Counted from the first letter of the stretch, positions 31,795 through 40,799 are shown. The stretch: DNA of 64,000 bases from Arthrobacter sp. StoSoilA2 (GCF_019977195.1 NZ_AP024643.1:1674001-1738000), one strand, 5' to 3'. Notes: generated from the letters alone by a model not told the origin. Numbers and translations: made by a program.

Positions 31795-32583
31795 ATGATT
31801 GACAAGGTTGTTGCCAGCGCCGCGGAAGCGGTGAAGGACATACCGGACGGCGCCTCGCTCGCCGTTGGCGGTTTTGGCTTATGCGGTATCCCCGTGTCAC
31901 TCATCGACGCACTCCACAGCCAAGGCACCACGGACCTCGAAACCGTCAGCAACAACTGCGGAGTGGACGACTGGGGCCTGGGCATCCTCCTCAGGGACGG
32001 ACGTATCCGCCGTACCATCAGCTCGTACGTGGGTGAGAACAAGGAATTCGCCAGGCAGTACCTCGCCGGTGAACTGGAGGTAGTCCTCACGCCGCAGGGA
32101 ACACTCGCCGAGAAACTGCGGGCCGGCGGTGCAGGCATTCCCGCTTTCTATACGAAGGCCGGTGTGGGCACCCAGGTGTCCGAGGGCGGCTTGCCGCAAA
32201 AGTACGACGCCGAGGGGAACGTTGCGATCGCCTCCTCGCCGAAGGAGGTGCGCACCTTCAATGACGCCGACTATGTGCTGGAAGAGTCGCTGACTCCGGA
32301 CTTCGGCTTGGTCCATGCGTGGAAGGGGGACCGCCACGGCAACCTCGTTTTCCATGCAACAGCCATGAACTTCAACCCGCTCTGTGCCATGGCTGCCAGG
32401 ACAACAATCGCCGAGGTCGAAGAGCTTGTGGAAACCGGCGAGCTGGATCCGGAGCACATCCATACCCCTGGTATTTTCGTCCAGCGGGTGGTGGTGGCTC
32501 CCACAATGGAGAAGCGGATTGAGAAACGGACGGTGGCCCTGACCACCAGCCAGGCAACCGGGCAGGCAGGAGCAGCACAGTGA
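31795..32583 (+). CDS. scoA: 3-oxoacid CoA-transferase subunit A
   Basis: The 262-residue alpha subunit of an acetoacetate/3-oxoacid CoA-transferase has the glycine-rich CoA loop GGFGLCGIPVSLI, the SNNCGVDDWGLG region, and the LTPQGTLAEKLRAGGAGIPA and FYTKAGVGT motifs. GGAAGG and AAGG precede ATG 31795. With subunit B it moves CoA between succinate and acetoacetate. In this operon that would activate the acetoacetate end product of leucine breakdown, or release it. Confidence 0.93.
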   Translation: MIDKVVASAAEAVKDIPDGASLAVGGFGLCGIPVSLIDALHSQGTTDLETVSNNCGVDDWGLGILLRDGRIRRTISSYVGENKEFARQYLAGELEVVLTPQGTLAEKLRAGGAGIPAFYTKAGVGTQVSEGGLPQKYDAEGNVAIASSPKEVRTFNDADYVLEESLTPDFGLVHAWKGDRHGNLVFHATAMNFNPLCAMAARTTIAEVEELVETGELDPEHIHTPGIFVQRVVVAPTMEKRIEKRTVALTTSQATGQAGAAQ

Positions 32584-33332
32584 ACGACAACTCGTATCAT
32601 GACATCCCGCCCCGCCCCGAAGCCGTGAGGCACGAGTACCGGCGTGCCGACGTCGACCATCACGAGGCCAAAGGCTGGAGCCGCAACGAACTTGCCGCAC
32701 GCGTAGCCCGGGAACTCACCAACGGTCAGTATGTGAACCTGGGGATCGGGATGCCCACCCTGATCCCCAACTACATTCCCGCGGGTGTGGAAGTGATCCT
32801 CCATTCCGAGAACGGCATTCTGGGCGTTGGCCCGTACCCTGCCGAGGACCAGGTTGACCCGGACCTCATCAACGCCGGCAAGGAAACTGTCACCACCAAA
32901 CCGGGGGCTGCATTCTTCGATTCGGCCTCGTCCTTTGGCATGATCCGGGGCGGCCACGTGGATGTGGCGGTCCTGGGGGCCATGGAAGTGGCAGCCAACG
33001 GTGATCTTGCCAACTGGATGATCCCCGGAAAAATGGTCAAGGGCATGGGTGGGGCCATGGACCTCGTGTTCGGCGCCAAGAAGGTGATCGTCATGATGGA
33101 GCATGTGGACCGCAACGGCAGGCCCAAAATCGTCAAGGACTGCACCCTGCCCCTCACGGGCAAAGGCTGCGTGGACCGGATCATCACCGACCTTGCCGTG
33201 ATCGACGTCGTCAAGGACGAAGGGGAGCCGCGGTTGGTCCTTCGTGAGCTCGCCCCCAACGTCACTTTGGACGATGTAGTGGCTGCCACCGGGGCTGAAC
33301 TCTTCGAAGAGGACCAGGAACTCACCGTATGA
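32580..33332 (+). CDS. scoB: 3-oxoacid CoA-transferase subunit B
   Basis: The 250-residue beta subunit carries the active-site glutamate in SENGILGVGP near residue 80. It also has LGIGMPTLIPNYIPAG and the conserved GGHVDVAVLGAMEVAANGDL and KGMGGAMDLVFGAKKV segments. The N-terminal 35 residues before WSRNELAARVA are longer than in many homologues. GTG 32580 overlaps the scoA stop in GTGA, and its stop overlaps the MaoC start in ATGA. Confidence 0.93.
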   Translation: MNDNSYHDIPPRPEAVRHEYRRADVDHHEAKGWSRNELAARVARELTNGQYVNLGIGMPTLIPNYIPAGVEVILHSENGILGVGPYPAEDQVDPDLINAGKETVTTKPGAAFFDSASSFGMIRGGHVDVAVLGAMEVAANGDLANWMIPGKMVKGMGGAMDLVFGAKKVIVMMEHVDRNGRPKIVKDCTLPLTGKGCVDRIITDLAVIDVVKDEGEPRLVLRELAPNVTLDDVVAATGAELFEEDQELTV

Positions 33333-33814
33333 CGCGTGTTGTTGAGCAGCGTGGACTGTACTTCGATGAGCTTGAAGAGGGCGTGATCTACGCCCACAAG
33401 CCCGGACGAACCGTGACGGAGACGGACAACGTCCTTTTCACTACTTTGACCATGAACACCCAGGCGCTGCACCTGGATGCAGCCTGGAGTTCCGCGCAGC
33501 CATTCGGGCAGCGGCTGATGAACTCGATGTTCACCTTGTCCACAATGGTGGGGCAGTCAGTGACCCAACTGACGCAGGGCACCATCATCGCCCAGCTGGG
33601 GCTGACGGATGTCACCTTTCCCCACCCGCTCTATCACGGGGATACCCTGTACACGGAAACGGTGATCACCGCCAAAAGGTTGTCGTCCTCGCGTCCTGGC
33701 CAAGGTGTGGTGACCATGCAACATACTGGCAGGAACCAGGACGGGGTGGTGGTGGCACTTGCCACGCGTACCTGCTTGATGTGGACCCAGGAAGCACACG
33801 CCGCACAGTCCTAG
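33329..33814 (+). CDS. MaoC-like (hotdog) acyl-CoA hydratase
   Basis: The 161-residue hotdog-fold protein has the MaoC pattern: an early YFDELEEG, then GRTVTETDNVLFTTLTMNTQ followed by LHLDA, and PHPLYHGDTLY. In M. tuberculosis the equivalent gene (Rv2499c) precedes the CitE-like lyase. This operon has no crotonase-type methylglutaconyl-CoA hydratase, so this protein may supply the hydration step of leucine breakdown or hydrate itaconyl/mesaconyl-CoA. That assignment is inference; the fold call is firm. Confidence 0.85.
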   Translation: MTRVVEQRGLYFDELEEGVIYAHKPGRTVTETDNVLFTTLTMNTQALHLDAAWSSAQPFGQRLMNSMFTLSTMVGQSVTQLTQGTIIAQLGLTDVTFPHPLYHGDTLYTETVITAKRLSSSRPGQGVVTMQHTGRNQDGVVVALATRTCLMWTQEAHAAQS

Positions 33815-33859
33815 GCTGTTTTCCACATTTGTCAGCATTCCAGCAGCAAGGAACCGTTC

Positions 33860-34735
33860 ATGCCTTCTTCCGACTCGTCACTCCACGGAGCCGTTACGCC
33901 GTTCACCATGGGGCCGGCACTCCTGTTTTGCCCAGCTGACCGGCCGGAGCGTTTCGGCAAGGCGGCGGAGCGCTCGGATGCCGTGATCCTTGACCTCGAA
34001 GATGCCGTGGCTCCGGGGGACAAGCAGCGGGCCCGGGGCGCGATCCTCGCGCAGCTCGGATCCGAAGGAGAGACTGCTGAGCTGGACCCCAGCAGGACGA
34101 TTATCCGCGTCAACCCGGCGGGCTCCGCAGAATTCGAGAAGGACCTGCACAGCCTTGCGCACGCTCCCTACCGCACCGTCATGCTCGCCAAAGCGGAGAG
34201 TGCTGAGCAGCTCAGGGCACTTGAGGGCTACCGCGTGATTGCTCTCTGCGAAACAGCGGCCGGCATCGTCAATGCTGCAGCCATCGCCGCGGAACCCAAC
34301 GTGGTTGCCCTGATGTGGGGCGCGGAGGACCTGCTGGCTTCCCTGGGCGGCCTCTCCAGCAGGAACGACGACGGCGGCTACCGGGCCGTGGCACTGCACT
34401 CACGGTCCGCTGTGCTGCTTGCTGCCAAAGCCGCCGGCAAGGAAGCCATCGACTCCGTCTATGTGAACATCCCCGATCTCCAGGGCCTGTCTGTTGAATC
34501 CCTTGACGCCGTGGCCAGTGGTTTCGGTGCCAAGGCGTGCATCCACCCCAGCCAGGTGGCAACCGTACGGGAAGCCTACGCGCCCACGCCCGAAGCCGTG
34601 ACCGAGGCCGCCGAGCTTCTCGATGCAGCATCTGCGGCCGGAACGGGCGTCTTCCAGTTCAAGGGCAAGATGATCGACGGCCCTATTCTTAAGCACGCCG
34701 AGGCAACACTGCGCCGGGCCCGCCACGTGAAGTGA
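33860..34735 (+). CDS. CitE-like acyl-CoA lyase (HpcH/HpaI family)
   Basis: The 291-residue TIM-barrel protein has CPADRPERFGKAAERSDAVI, LDLEDAVAPGDKQRAR with the metal-binding acids, IIRVNPAG, VMLAKAES, ALCETAAG, LMWGAEDL and ACIHPSQV. These are the motifs of free-standing CitE lyases, not the citrate lyase complex. The M. tuberculosis homologue (Rv2498c) is reported to act in leucine and itaconate breakdown as an HMG-CoA/citramalyl-CoA lyase. Here it replaces a classical HMG-CoA lyase and ends the operon. AAGGAA precedes ATG 33860. Confidence 0.88.
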   Translation: MPSSDSSLHGAVTPFTMGPALLFCPADRPERFGKAAERSDAVILDLEDAVAPGDKQRARGAILAQLGSEGETAELDPSRTIIRVNPAGSAEFEKDLHSLAHAPYRTVMLAKAESAEQLRALEGYRVIALCETAAGIVNAAAIAAEPNVVALMWGAEDLLASLGGLSSRNDDGGYRAVALHSRSAVLLAAKAAGKEAIDSVYVNIPDLQGLSVESLDAVASGFGAKACIHPSQVATVREAYAPTPEAVTEAAELLDAASAAGTGVFQFKGKMIDGPILKHAEATLRRARHVK

Positions 34736-34736
34736 C

Positions 34737-34782
34737 AGTTGAACCCACGCGTTCGTGGGAAAACCGAACTGTGGGTTCAACT
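34737..34782. terminator. Bidirectional terminator after the leucine operon
   Basis: AGTTGAACCCAC (34737-34748) pairs perfectly with GTGGGTTCAACT (34771-34782). The inside can form an alternative CCCACG-CGTT-CGTGGG hairpin. It lies between the convergent CitE-like and Gfo/Idh genes. Confidence 0.75.
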
Positions 34783-34805
34783 CTCACCTCGGCGTGCCCT
34801 CAGCG

Positions 34806-35909
34806 CTAGGCGCGTACCGGCGTCGTGAGTTCTGCCAGTTCCACCATGTCCGGACGCTTGACGGTGCTCTGGATGGCTACCGCCTGTCCGGTCTTGGCGG
34901 ATTCCAGCACAGACTCCATGACCTCAAGGGCATGGAAGGCGAGTTGGCCACCCGCGCGGGGCTCTTGTCCCGCCGGAGTTGCTGACAAATCGGCGATGCC
35001 GAAGCCGCGGCCGGCGTCGACGTAACCCGCGGATACGGGGAGGGTTTTCCAGTCGTCGGCTCCCAACTCGAACAACTGCACGTCGCCGTCGAAGTGGTTG
35101 GGATCCGGAACAACGAGCGACCCCTTCTCCCCATGGATTTCGATGTTGGGGCTCTTGGTCTTGACGGCGTCGAAGCTCATGAACAGCGTCGACAGGGCGC
35201 CGGATGCGTGCACCAGTACACCTGTGACATGGGAATCGATCTCCACCGGCACTTTTTGCCCCTCGCGGGGACCGGAGCCAATGGTTCGTTCGCTGCGCGT
35301 GTGGCTGGCCGCGCCCACCACGGACACTATGGGGCCAAGCAGCGTGACCAGAGCGGATACGTAGTAGGGGCCCATGTCCAGCAGCGGACCCCCGCCGGGC
35401 TGGTAGTAGAAATCGGGGTTCGGATGCCAGCGCTCATGCCCGGGCGTAGCCATTGTGGCGGTCGCCGAAACCGGAGCGCCAATCAGGCCGTCGTCGATCG
35501 CTTTGCGCGCTGTCTGAATGCCGGTACCCAGCACGGTGTCGGGAGCGCAGCCGACAGCCACGCCTGCCGCGGCGGCGGCGTCGAGTACTTGCCGGGCCTC
35601 GGCGGTGGTCGCTGCCAGCGGCTTCTCGCCGTACACGGACTTGCCCGCGGCAATGGCCTTGAGCGCGACGTCGGCATGCGCTGCCGGAATGGTCAGGTTC
35701 AGGACGAGCTCGACGTCCTCTGCGGCCAGCAGCTCGTCCACCGACAGAGCACGGACGCCGTCGTAAGAGTCGGCAACTGCTTGGGCCCGGGCGGGATCAA
35801 GGTCCGCGACGGCCACGAGGTTGATCGCATCCAGTCGGCGGAAGTTCGTCAGGTACTGGGCGATGATGGCGCCACAGCCAATGATTCCTACATTTAGCGG
35901 GATGCCCAC
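34806..35909 (-). CDS. Gfo/Idh/MocA-family oxidoreductase (distal gene of the sugar operon)
   Basis: The 367-residue NAD(P)-dependent oxidoreductase has the N-terminal Rossmann motif NVGIIGCGAIIAQYL, the ADLDP acidic strand end and the catalytic-lysine motif YGEKPLA (EKP) near residue 95. The C-terminal substrate domain includes GGGPLLDMGPYYVSAL. GTG 35909 overlaps the ThuA gene end by 16 nt; a longer reading to 36005 lacks family similarity. It is the last gene of the LacI-controlled operon and probably oxidises or reduces a sugar ring position. Confidence 0.87.
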   Translation of the reverse strand: MGIPLNVGIIGCGAIIAQYLTNFRRLDAINLVAVADLDPARAQAVADSYDGVRALSVDELLAAEDVELVLNLTIPAAHADVALKAIAAGKSVYGEKPLAATTAEARQVLDAAAAAGVAVGCAPDTVLGTGIQTARKAIDDGLIGAPVSATATMATPGHERWHPNPDFYYQPGGGPLLDMGPYYVSALVTLLGPIVSVVGAASHTRSERTIGSGPREGQKVPVEIDSHVTGVLVHASGALSTLFMSFDAVKTKSPNIEIHGEKGSLVVPDPNHFDGDVQLFELGADDWKTLPVSAGYVDAGRGFGIADLSATPAGQEPRAGGQLAFHALEVMESVLESAKTGQAVAIQSTVKRPDMVELAELTTPVRA

Positions 35910-36595
35910 AGCATGCCCCTTTCGATGATGGTGCGGACGTTGCTGTCCTGGAGGATTTCGACTCGGTGGCCGGGAGTGGAAACGAAGATTCTTCCCTTGC
36001 CCCATTGCCTGGTCCAGATGGCGGGGGAGGTCACTTCACGGTTCCAGGGGTCCCATTCGCGTACTTTTTGCGTAGTGGTCGCCAGGACGTCGATGTAGTC
36101 GTCGGCCAGAACCCAATACTGCTCGGTGACGAGGTCAAAGTCTGCGATTCCCTGGGTAATGGGATGCTCTGCTGCGGCTGGGAGCATGTTCACCGTGTAG
36201 GGAACATAGTTGTCCGACTGTTCCCCGGTCCGTTCGTCTTCATGCTTGCCCGGGTGGCAGGCGAACTGGCCCCCGATCAAGTGCAGGTAGTCCGAAGTGT
36301 TGCGGTAGGAATCGGCGATCCCGCCATGCCATCCGGCAAGCCCCGTGCCATTTTCGACGGCGGCGCGGAGCCCCTCGAACTCGTCCTTTTCGATGGTGGA
36401 CATCGTCATGCACTGCACGATGAGGTCCACTCCGGCCATGTATTCAGTGTCTGCGTAGATTTTGGGGGATTCCTCCACCCTGACCTCATAGCCGTTCTGT
36501 TTGAGGAAGGGGAGGAACAGTTCGGTGGCTTCCACCGGCTGGTGTCCGTCCCAGCCGCCCCGAACCACAAGTGCGGTCTTACTCTTGGTTGTCAT
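35894..36595 (-). CDS. ThuA-domain protein
   Basis: The 233-residue protein has the ThuA glutamine-amidotransferase-like fold: ALVVRGGWDGHQPVEATEL, LIVQCMTMSTIEKDEFEGLR, GTGLAGWHGGIADS, IGGQFACHPG and VTSPAIWTRQWGKGRIFVST. ThuA proteins work with Gfo/Idh enzymes in trehalose and other 3-keto-glycoside pathways. AAGGAA precedes ATG 36595. It lies between the TIM-barrel isomerase and the second oxidoreductase, so it likely acts on the keto-sugar intermediate (inference). Confidence 0.88.
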   Translation of the reverse strand: MTTKSKTALVVRGGWDGHQPVEATELFLPFLKQNGYEVRVEESPKIYADTEYMAGVDLIVQCMTMSTIEKDEFEGLRAAVENGTGLAGWHGGIADSYRNTSDYLHLIGGQFACHPGKHEDERTGEQSDNYVPYTVNMLPAAAEHPITQGIADFDLVTEQYWVLADDYIDVLATTTQKVREWDPWNREVTSPAIWTRQWGKGRIFVSTPGHRVEILQDSNVRTIIERGMLWASR

Positions 36596-36652
36596 GTTTT
36601 CCTTTGTATTCTTAAACGTCCGGGTGAGTCTGTTGAGTGTTCGTAAGCGGGT

Positions 36653-37657
36653 TCAGCGGGCAGCGAAGGCGGCATCGAAAGCCGCAGCCGGGGGACGGAT
36701 GGCAGCCAACCGGCGGACCATGTCCAACGCTTCCGGAGCGCCGATCAGCCGGTCCATTCCGGCGTCTTCCCATTCGATGCTGGTGGGCCCGGCGTACCCG
36801 ATCGAGTTGAGCATGCGGAAAATGGGTTCCCAGTTCACGTCGCCATGGCCTGCGGTGACGAAGTCCCAGCCGCGGCGGGGATCCGCCCACGGCAGGTGGG
36901 ATCCAAGGCGGCCATTGCGTCCGTTGAGTTGGCGTACGGATTCCTTGACATGCACGTGGAAGATCTTGTCCGCGAAGTCCTGGAGGAACATCACGGGGTC
37001 AAGGTCCTGCCAGATGAAGTGGGAGGGGTCGAAGTTCAGGCCGAAGTTCTCCCGGTGCCCGATGGCCTCAAGGGTGCGTTTGGCGGTCCAGTAGTCGTAG
37101 GCGATCTCCGAAGGATGGACTTCCAAGGCAAATCGGACTCCTACCTCGTCAAAGACATCCAGGATGGGATTCCAACGGTCTGCGAAGTCCTGGTAGCCGC
37201 GCTCGATCATGGCTTCGGAAGCCGGCGGGAACATTGCGACGCACTTCCAGATGGACGAGCCCGTGAACCCCGTGACGGTCTTGACGCCAAGCTTTGCCGC
37301 CGCAAGCGCAGTGGTCTTCATGGCTTCAGCAGCACGCTGGCGGACGCCCTCAGGATCGCCGTCGCCCCACACGTCCGGTGCCAGGATGTCCCGGTGACGT
37401 TCATCGATGGGGTCATCGCAAACTGCCTGCCCGGTGAGGTGGTTGGCGATCGCGTGGACCGATAGGTGGTGCTTCTCCAGGATGTCCAGCCTGCCTTGAA
37501 GATACGCGTCGTCCTCGACGATGCGCTGCGGGTCCAGATGATCGCCCCAGCAGGCTATCTCCAGGCCGTCAAAGCCCCATTCGCCAGCCAGGCGCGCTAC
37601 TTCCTCAAACGGCAGGTCGGCCCACTGGCCGGTAAAAAGGGTGATGGGTCGGGTCAT
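36653..37657 (-). CDS. Sugar phosphate isomerase/epimerase (xylose-isomerase-like TIM barrel)
   Basis: The 334-residue TIM barrel has GFDGLEIACWGDHLDP, the metal-binding ALEVHPSEI, LNFDPSHF, KIFHVHVKES and the C-terminal YAGPTSIEWEDAGMD. These are the Glu-Asp-His-Glu ligand set of the AP-endonuclease-2/xylose-isomerase superfamily. Related proteins epimerise keto-sugars or cleave 3-keto-glycosides by beta-elimination. ATG 37657 follows AGAGGAACC, and the gene is 11 nt after the Gfo/Idh gene upstream. Confidence 0.88.
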   Translation of the reverse strand: MTRPITLFTGQWADLPFEEVARLAGEWGFDGLEIACWGDHLDPQRIVEDDAYLQGRLDILEKHHLSVHAIANHLTGQAVCDDPIDERHRDILAPDVWGDGDPEGVRQRAAEAMKTTALAAAKLGVKTVTGFTGSSIWKCVAMFPPASEAMIERGYQDFADRWNPILDVFDEVGVRFALEVHPSEIAYDYWTAKRTLEAIGHRENFGLNFDPSHFIWQDLDPVMFLQDFADKIFHVHVKESVRQLNGRNGRLGSHLPWADPRRGWDFVTAGHGDVNWEPIFRMLNSIGYAGPTSIEWEDAGMDRLIGAPEALDMVRRLAAIRPPAAAFDAAFAAR

Positions 37658-37668
37658 GTTGGTTCCTC

Positions 37669-38928
37669 TCAGACGTTCTGCCAGCGGCTCGCGTTGCCCG
37701 CGCTCGCCTCAACGGCGGCCAGCACCTTTTGAACCTGCAAGGCATCAGAGAACGACGGCGAGGGCTGCTCCCCAGCGCCGATGGCATTCACCAGGTCCAC
37801 CACCTGGTGGGTGAATCCGTGCTCGTAGCCAAGACCGTGCCCGGTGGGCCACCAATTGCCTGTGTACGGATGGGACGGTTCGGTGACGATGATCTTCCGG
37901 AATCCGGCGTCAGGTTCCAGCGCCGAATCGTAGACCTGTAGCGAGTTCATGTCCTCGAAGTCGAAAGCCAGCGAGCCCTTGGTCCCGTTGAGCTCCAGGC
38001 GCATGGCGTTCTTGCGGCCCAGGGCAAAGCGAGTGGCTTCGAAGATGCCGATGGGCCCTGCCACAGCGCTGGAACCAGTGCCGGAAGGAGTCCCGACGGC
38101 GGTGCCTTCCGTGGCGGTGGTGGCGGCAGCGCCGTCGTCGTGCTTTCCGGCAAAACGGGCGGTGAACAGCGCGGCGTCGTCCACCGTGACCGGGCCCTTG
38201 GGAGCGTCCGAACCGCCGCGGCCACCGAGGCCCACGAAGTCACCGCCCACAGGCCGTTCCTTCACGAAGGTTTCCAGCAGCGCCGAGACCCCGGTGATTG
38301 TGGAACCCGTGATCCACTGCGCGGCGTCAATGCTGTGGGCACCGATATCGCCAAGGGAACCGGAGCCGGACTTGGACTTGTCCAGGCGCCACGTGAGCGG
38401 CGCATCGGCGTCACTGAGCCAGTCCTGCAGGTATTGCGCCCGGACGTGGCGGATATCGCCCAGGCGCCCTTCCTCCACCATCCGCTTTGCCAACGCCAAA
38501 GCGGGAGTGCGGCGGTAGCTGAAGCCGCACATGGACAGCACGCCGCGCTGTGCTGCCGCCTGGGCGACGGCTGTCATTTTCTCCGCCTCTTCCACTGAAT
38601 TGGCCAGTGGCTTTTCGCAGAGAACGTGCTTGCCCGCTTCCAAGGCGGCGATGGCGATCTCGGCGTGCGTGTTTCCGGGGGTGCAGATATCGATGAGGTC
38701 AATGTCATCGCGCTCGATCAGCCGGCGCCAGTCGGTTTCCACGGAATCCCAACCGTACTTGCGTGCCGCAGCATTGACGCCTTCTTCGTTGCGGCCGGCG
38801 ACGGCAGCCAATTCCGGGGCGAGCGGAAGGTCGAAGAACCGCGGAGCAGTGCGCCAAGCGTGGGAGTGGGCGGCACCCATGAAGGAGTAGCCCACCATGC
38901 CTACGCGCAGGGGTTTCGGTTCTGACAT
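37669..38928 (-). CDS. Gfo/Idh/MocA oxidoreductase, levoglucosan-dehydrogenase-like
   Basis: The 419-residue enzyme starts at ATG 38928 with AAGGA upstream. It shows VGMVGYSFMGAAHSHAW (Rossmann), the CEKPLA lysine, FSYRRTPALALAK and QYLQDWLSDADAPLTW. It then has GSLGDIGAHSIDAAQWI and the late HPYTGNWWPTGHGLGY. This motif set recalls levoglucosan and other glycoside 3-dehydrogenases. An insertion of about 30 residues rich in Ala, Thr, Gly and Ser (38057-38150) splits the C-terminal sheet before IGIFEATRFALG, which is unusual. It probably does the first oxidation in the operon's pathway. Confidence 0.87.
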   Translation of the reverse strand: MSEPKPLRVGMVGYSFMGAAHSHAWRTAPRFFDLPLAPELAAVAGRNEEGVNAAARKYGWDSVETDWRRLIERDDIDLIDICTPGNTHAEIAIAALEAGKHVLCEKPLANSVEEAEKMTAVAQAAAQRGVLSMCGFSYRRTPALALAKRMVEEGRLGDIRHVRAQYLQDWLSDADAPLTWRLDKSKSGSGSLGDIGAHSIDAAQWITGSTITGVSALLETFVKERPVGGDFVGLGGRGGSDAPKGPVTVDDAALFTARFAGKHDDGAAATTATEGTAVGTPSGTGSSAVAGPIGIFEATRFALGRKNAMRLELNGTKGSLAFDFEDMNSLQVYDSALEPDAGFRKIIVTEPSHPYTGNWWPTGHGLGYEHGFTHQVVDLVNAIGAGEQPSPSFSDALQVQKVLAAVEASAGNASRWQNV

Positions 38929-38962
38929 GTGAAAGTCCTTTCTTGTCTGAATTCGCACCTGG

Positions 38963-39868
38963 CTACTTGCTGAAGCCTGCGGTCAGGCCACTGACCAGCT
39001 GACGGCGTCCAAGGACGTAAATCACCAGGATTGGCAGGGTGCTCAGGACGACAGAGGCCAGTACGGCGGGGATGTTGACGCTGAACTCGCCTTGGAAAGT
39101 CCACAGTCCCAAGGGGAGGACACGGAGTCCGGGGCTTTGGGTGAGCACCAAGGGCAGCAGGAATCCGTTCCAGACATGCAAGCCGTTGTAAATTGCCACG
39201 GTTACTATCGCCGGGCGGGTCAAGGGCAGCGCCAACCTCCACATCGTCTGCCAATCACTGCAGCCGTCCAGGCGCATTGATTCGAACAATTCGTTCGGCA
39301 CATCGCGGATGAAGTTGGACAGGATCAGGACCGTCAACGGAATGGCGAACGCTACGGAGGGAAGCATGATGGCAAGGAGGCTGTCATACAGATTCAGCCG
39401 GATGATCATCAGGTAAATCGGAATGATGGTCGCCTGGAGCGGAATCGCCAAGCCCATCAGGAACATGCCGTTGACAAACTTCAGGTACCGGCCGCGACCA
39501 CGAACGATCGCGAAGGCAGCCATGAAGGAGATCAACACCGTGGGGATCACGGAGCCAAGTGTGACGATCACGCTGTTCATGAAGTACGTCGTGAAGTTCG
39601 CCTCGAGAACCAGTTGGTAGTTCTCCAACGTAGGAGCCGTCGGGAGGGCCAGCGGATTCTGCCCAAAGTACCCTTCGGAGGTCTTCAGGCTGGTGATGAC
39701 GATGTAATAGATCGGCACAATGATGATGGCCAGCCATATCCAACCGCCGAGGCCGCCGGGAATGTTCAGCCGCCTGACCCGTGAACCAAGGCTCTGCTTG
39801 GCCTTCATGGAATGGCCCGGGGGAGTGGCCGGAGCGGTTTTCGAATCGCTTTGAAGGACAGTGCTCAC
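38963..39868 (-). CDS. Carbohydrate ABC transporter permease (MalG-like)
   Basis: The 301-residue permease has six membrane helices and the EAA loop ESMRLDGCSDWQTMWRLALP followed by LTRPA, near residue 215, which docks the ATPase. GTG 39868 lies two bases after the stop of the partner permease with GGAAGG upstream; a longer reading to 39940 is inside that gene. The operon encodes no ATP-binding subunit, so a shared MsmK/UgpC-type ATPase must drive import. Confidence 0.92.
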   Translation of the reverse strand: MSTVLQSDSKTAPATPPGHSMKAKQSLGSRVRRLNIPGGLGGWIWLAIIIVPIYYIVITSLKTSEGYFGQNPLALPTAPTLENYQLVLEANFTTYFMNSVIVTLGSVIPTVLISFMAAFAIVRGRGRYLKFVNGMFLMGLAIPLQATIIPIYLMIIRLNLYDSLLAIMLPSVAFAIPLTVLILSNFIRDVPNELFESMRLDGCSDWQTMWRLALPLTRPAIVTVAIYNGLHVWNGFLLPLVLTQSPGLRVLPLGLWTFQGEFSVNIPAVLASVVLSTLPILVIYVLGRRQLVSGLTAGFSK

Positions 39869-39869
39869 C

Positions 39870-40799
39870 TTACAAACCTTCCAATTGGCTGCCCTGCTTG
39901 TCCTTGCCTCCAAGGCGCTGGAGGAACAAGGCAAGGACAAGGCCTATAACGACGAGGATGACGGCGATGACACTTGCCGGGCCCATCAGGTTGGCCCGGA
40001 AGCCGCGCAAGTACATGTCCAAGGCCAGGATGCGGGTGGAATTACCAGGCCCGCCACCGGTGAGGACGAAGATGAGGTCGAAGTACGTCAGCGATCCTAC
40101 GACCATCAGGGTGGACGAGGTGATGATGGTGTATTTCAGCTGCGGAAGCGTGATGTGGAAGAACTGCTTAATGATTCCCGCACCATCGATCTGAGCTGCC
40201 TCGTACAAGGATTTGGGGATTTGCCGCACGCCACCTTGATAGATGAGTGTGTGGAAGGGCACGAACTGCCAGGCGATCACGAAGATGACCAGGCCCAATG
40301 CCAACTGCGGGACGCCCAGCCAGTCCTGGGCCAGGATGGGCAATCCCAGTCCCATGGCCAGGCCAAAGTTAGGGTCCAACAGTGCCTTGTATGCGATGGC
40401 AACTGCCGCGGAGGAGAGGAGAAGCGGCAAGAAGTACAACACTGCCAAGGCAGCCCTGTAACGCTGTGTACCTGCCGTGAAGACTCCCAGGAGAAGGCTG
40501 ATGGGAGTCTGAACCAGCCAGGAGACAATCATGATCAGGAAAGTCAGGCCCAATGCGTTGTACAGTCCAGGGTCGGTGAGTACTGAGGACCAGTTCTCCA
40601 GGCCGGCCGCTCCGATGGCGCCGATGCCGTCCCAGTTGGCGAAGCTCAGCACCAGGACACCTACCAGCGGCACGAGCGCAAACACCACGAAGAAGATCAA
40701 AGCCGGCACTGTCAGCCAGGCAAGTGCAGATTTTTGCTGCCCGGCCTGCTCGACTTTCCGCGATCCAGTGGCAGCCCTGTGAGTGGTTGTTGAACTCAT
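39870..40799 (-). CDS. Carbohydrate ABC transporter permease (MalF-like)
   Basis: The 309-residue permease has six predicted helices, the N-terminal LAWLTVPALIFFVVFALVPL helix and the EAA loop YEAAQIDGAGIIKQFFHITL followed by PQLK. It forms the membrane channel with the MalG-like partner. ATG 40799 overlaps the stop of the binding-protein gene in ATGA. Confidence 0.93.
   Translation of the reverse strand: MSSTTTHRAATGSRKVEQAGQQKSALAWLTVPALIFFVVFALVPLVGVLVLSFANWDGIGAIGAAGLENWSSVLTDPGLYNALGLTFLIMIVSWLVQTPISLLLGVFTAGTQRYRAALAVLYFLPLLLSSAAVAIAYKALLDPNFGLAMGLGLPILAQDWLGVPQLALGLVIFVIAWQFVPFHTLIYQGGVRQIPKSLYEAAQIDGAGIIKQFFHITLPQLKYTIITSSTLMVVGSLTYFDLIFVLTGGGPGNSTRILALDMYLRGFRANLMGPASVIAVILVVIGLVLALFLQRLGGKDKQGSQLEGL

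Noticed and set aside
30293..31900. A 535-codon antisense frame across mccA and the acyl-CoA dehydrogenase.
   Set aside because: It crosses two certain genes, has no recognisable motif and follows from their codon bias.
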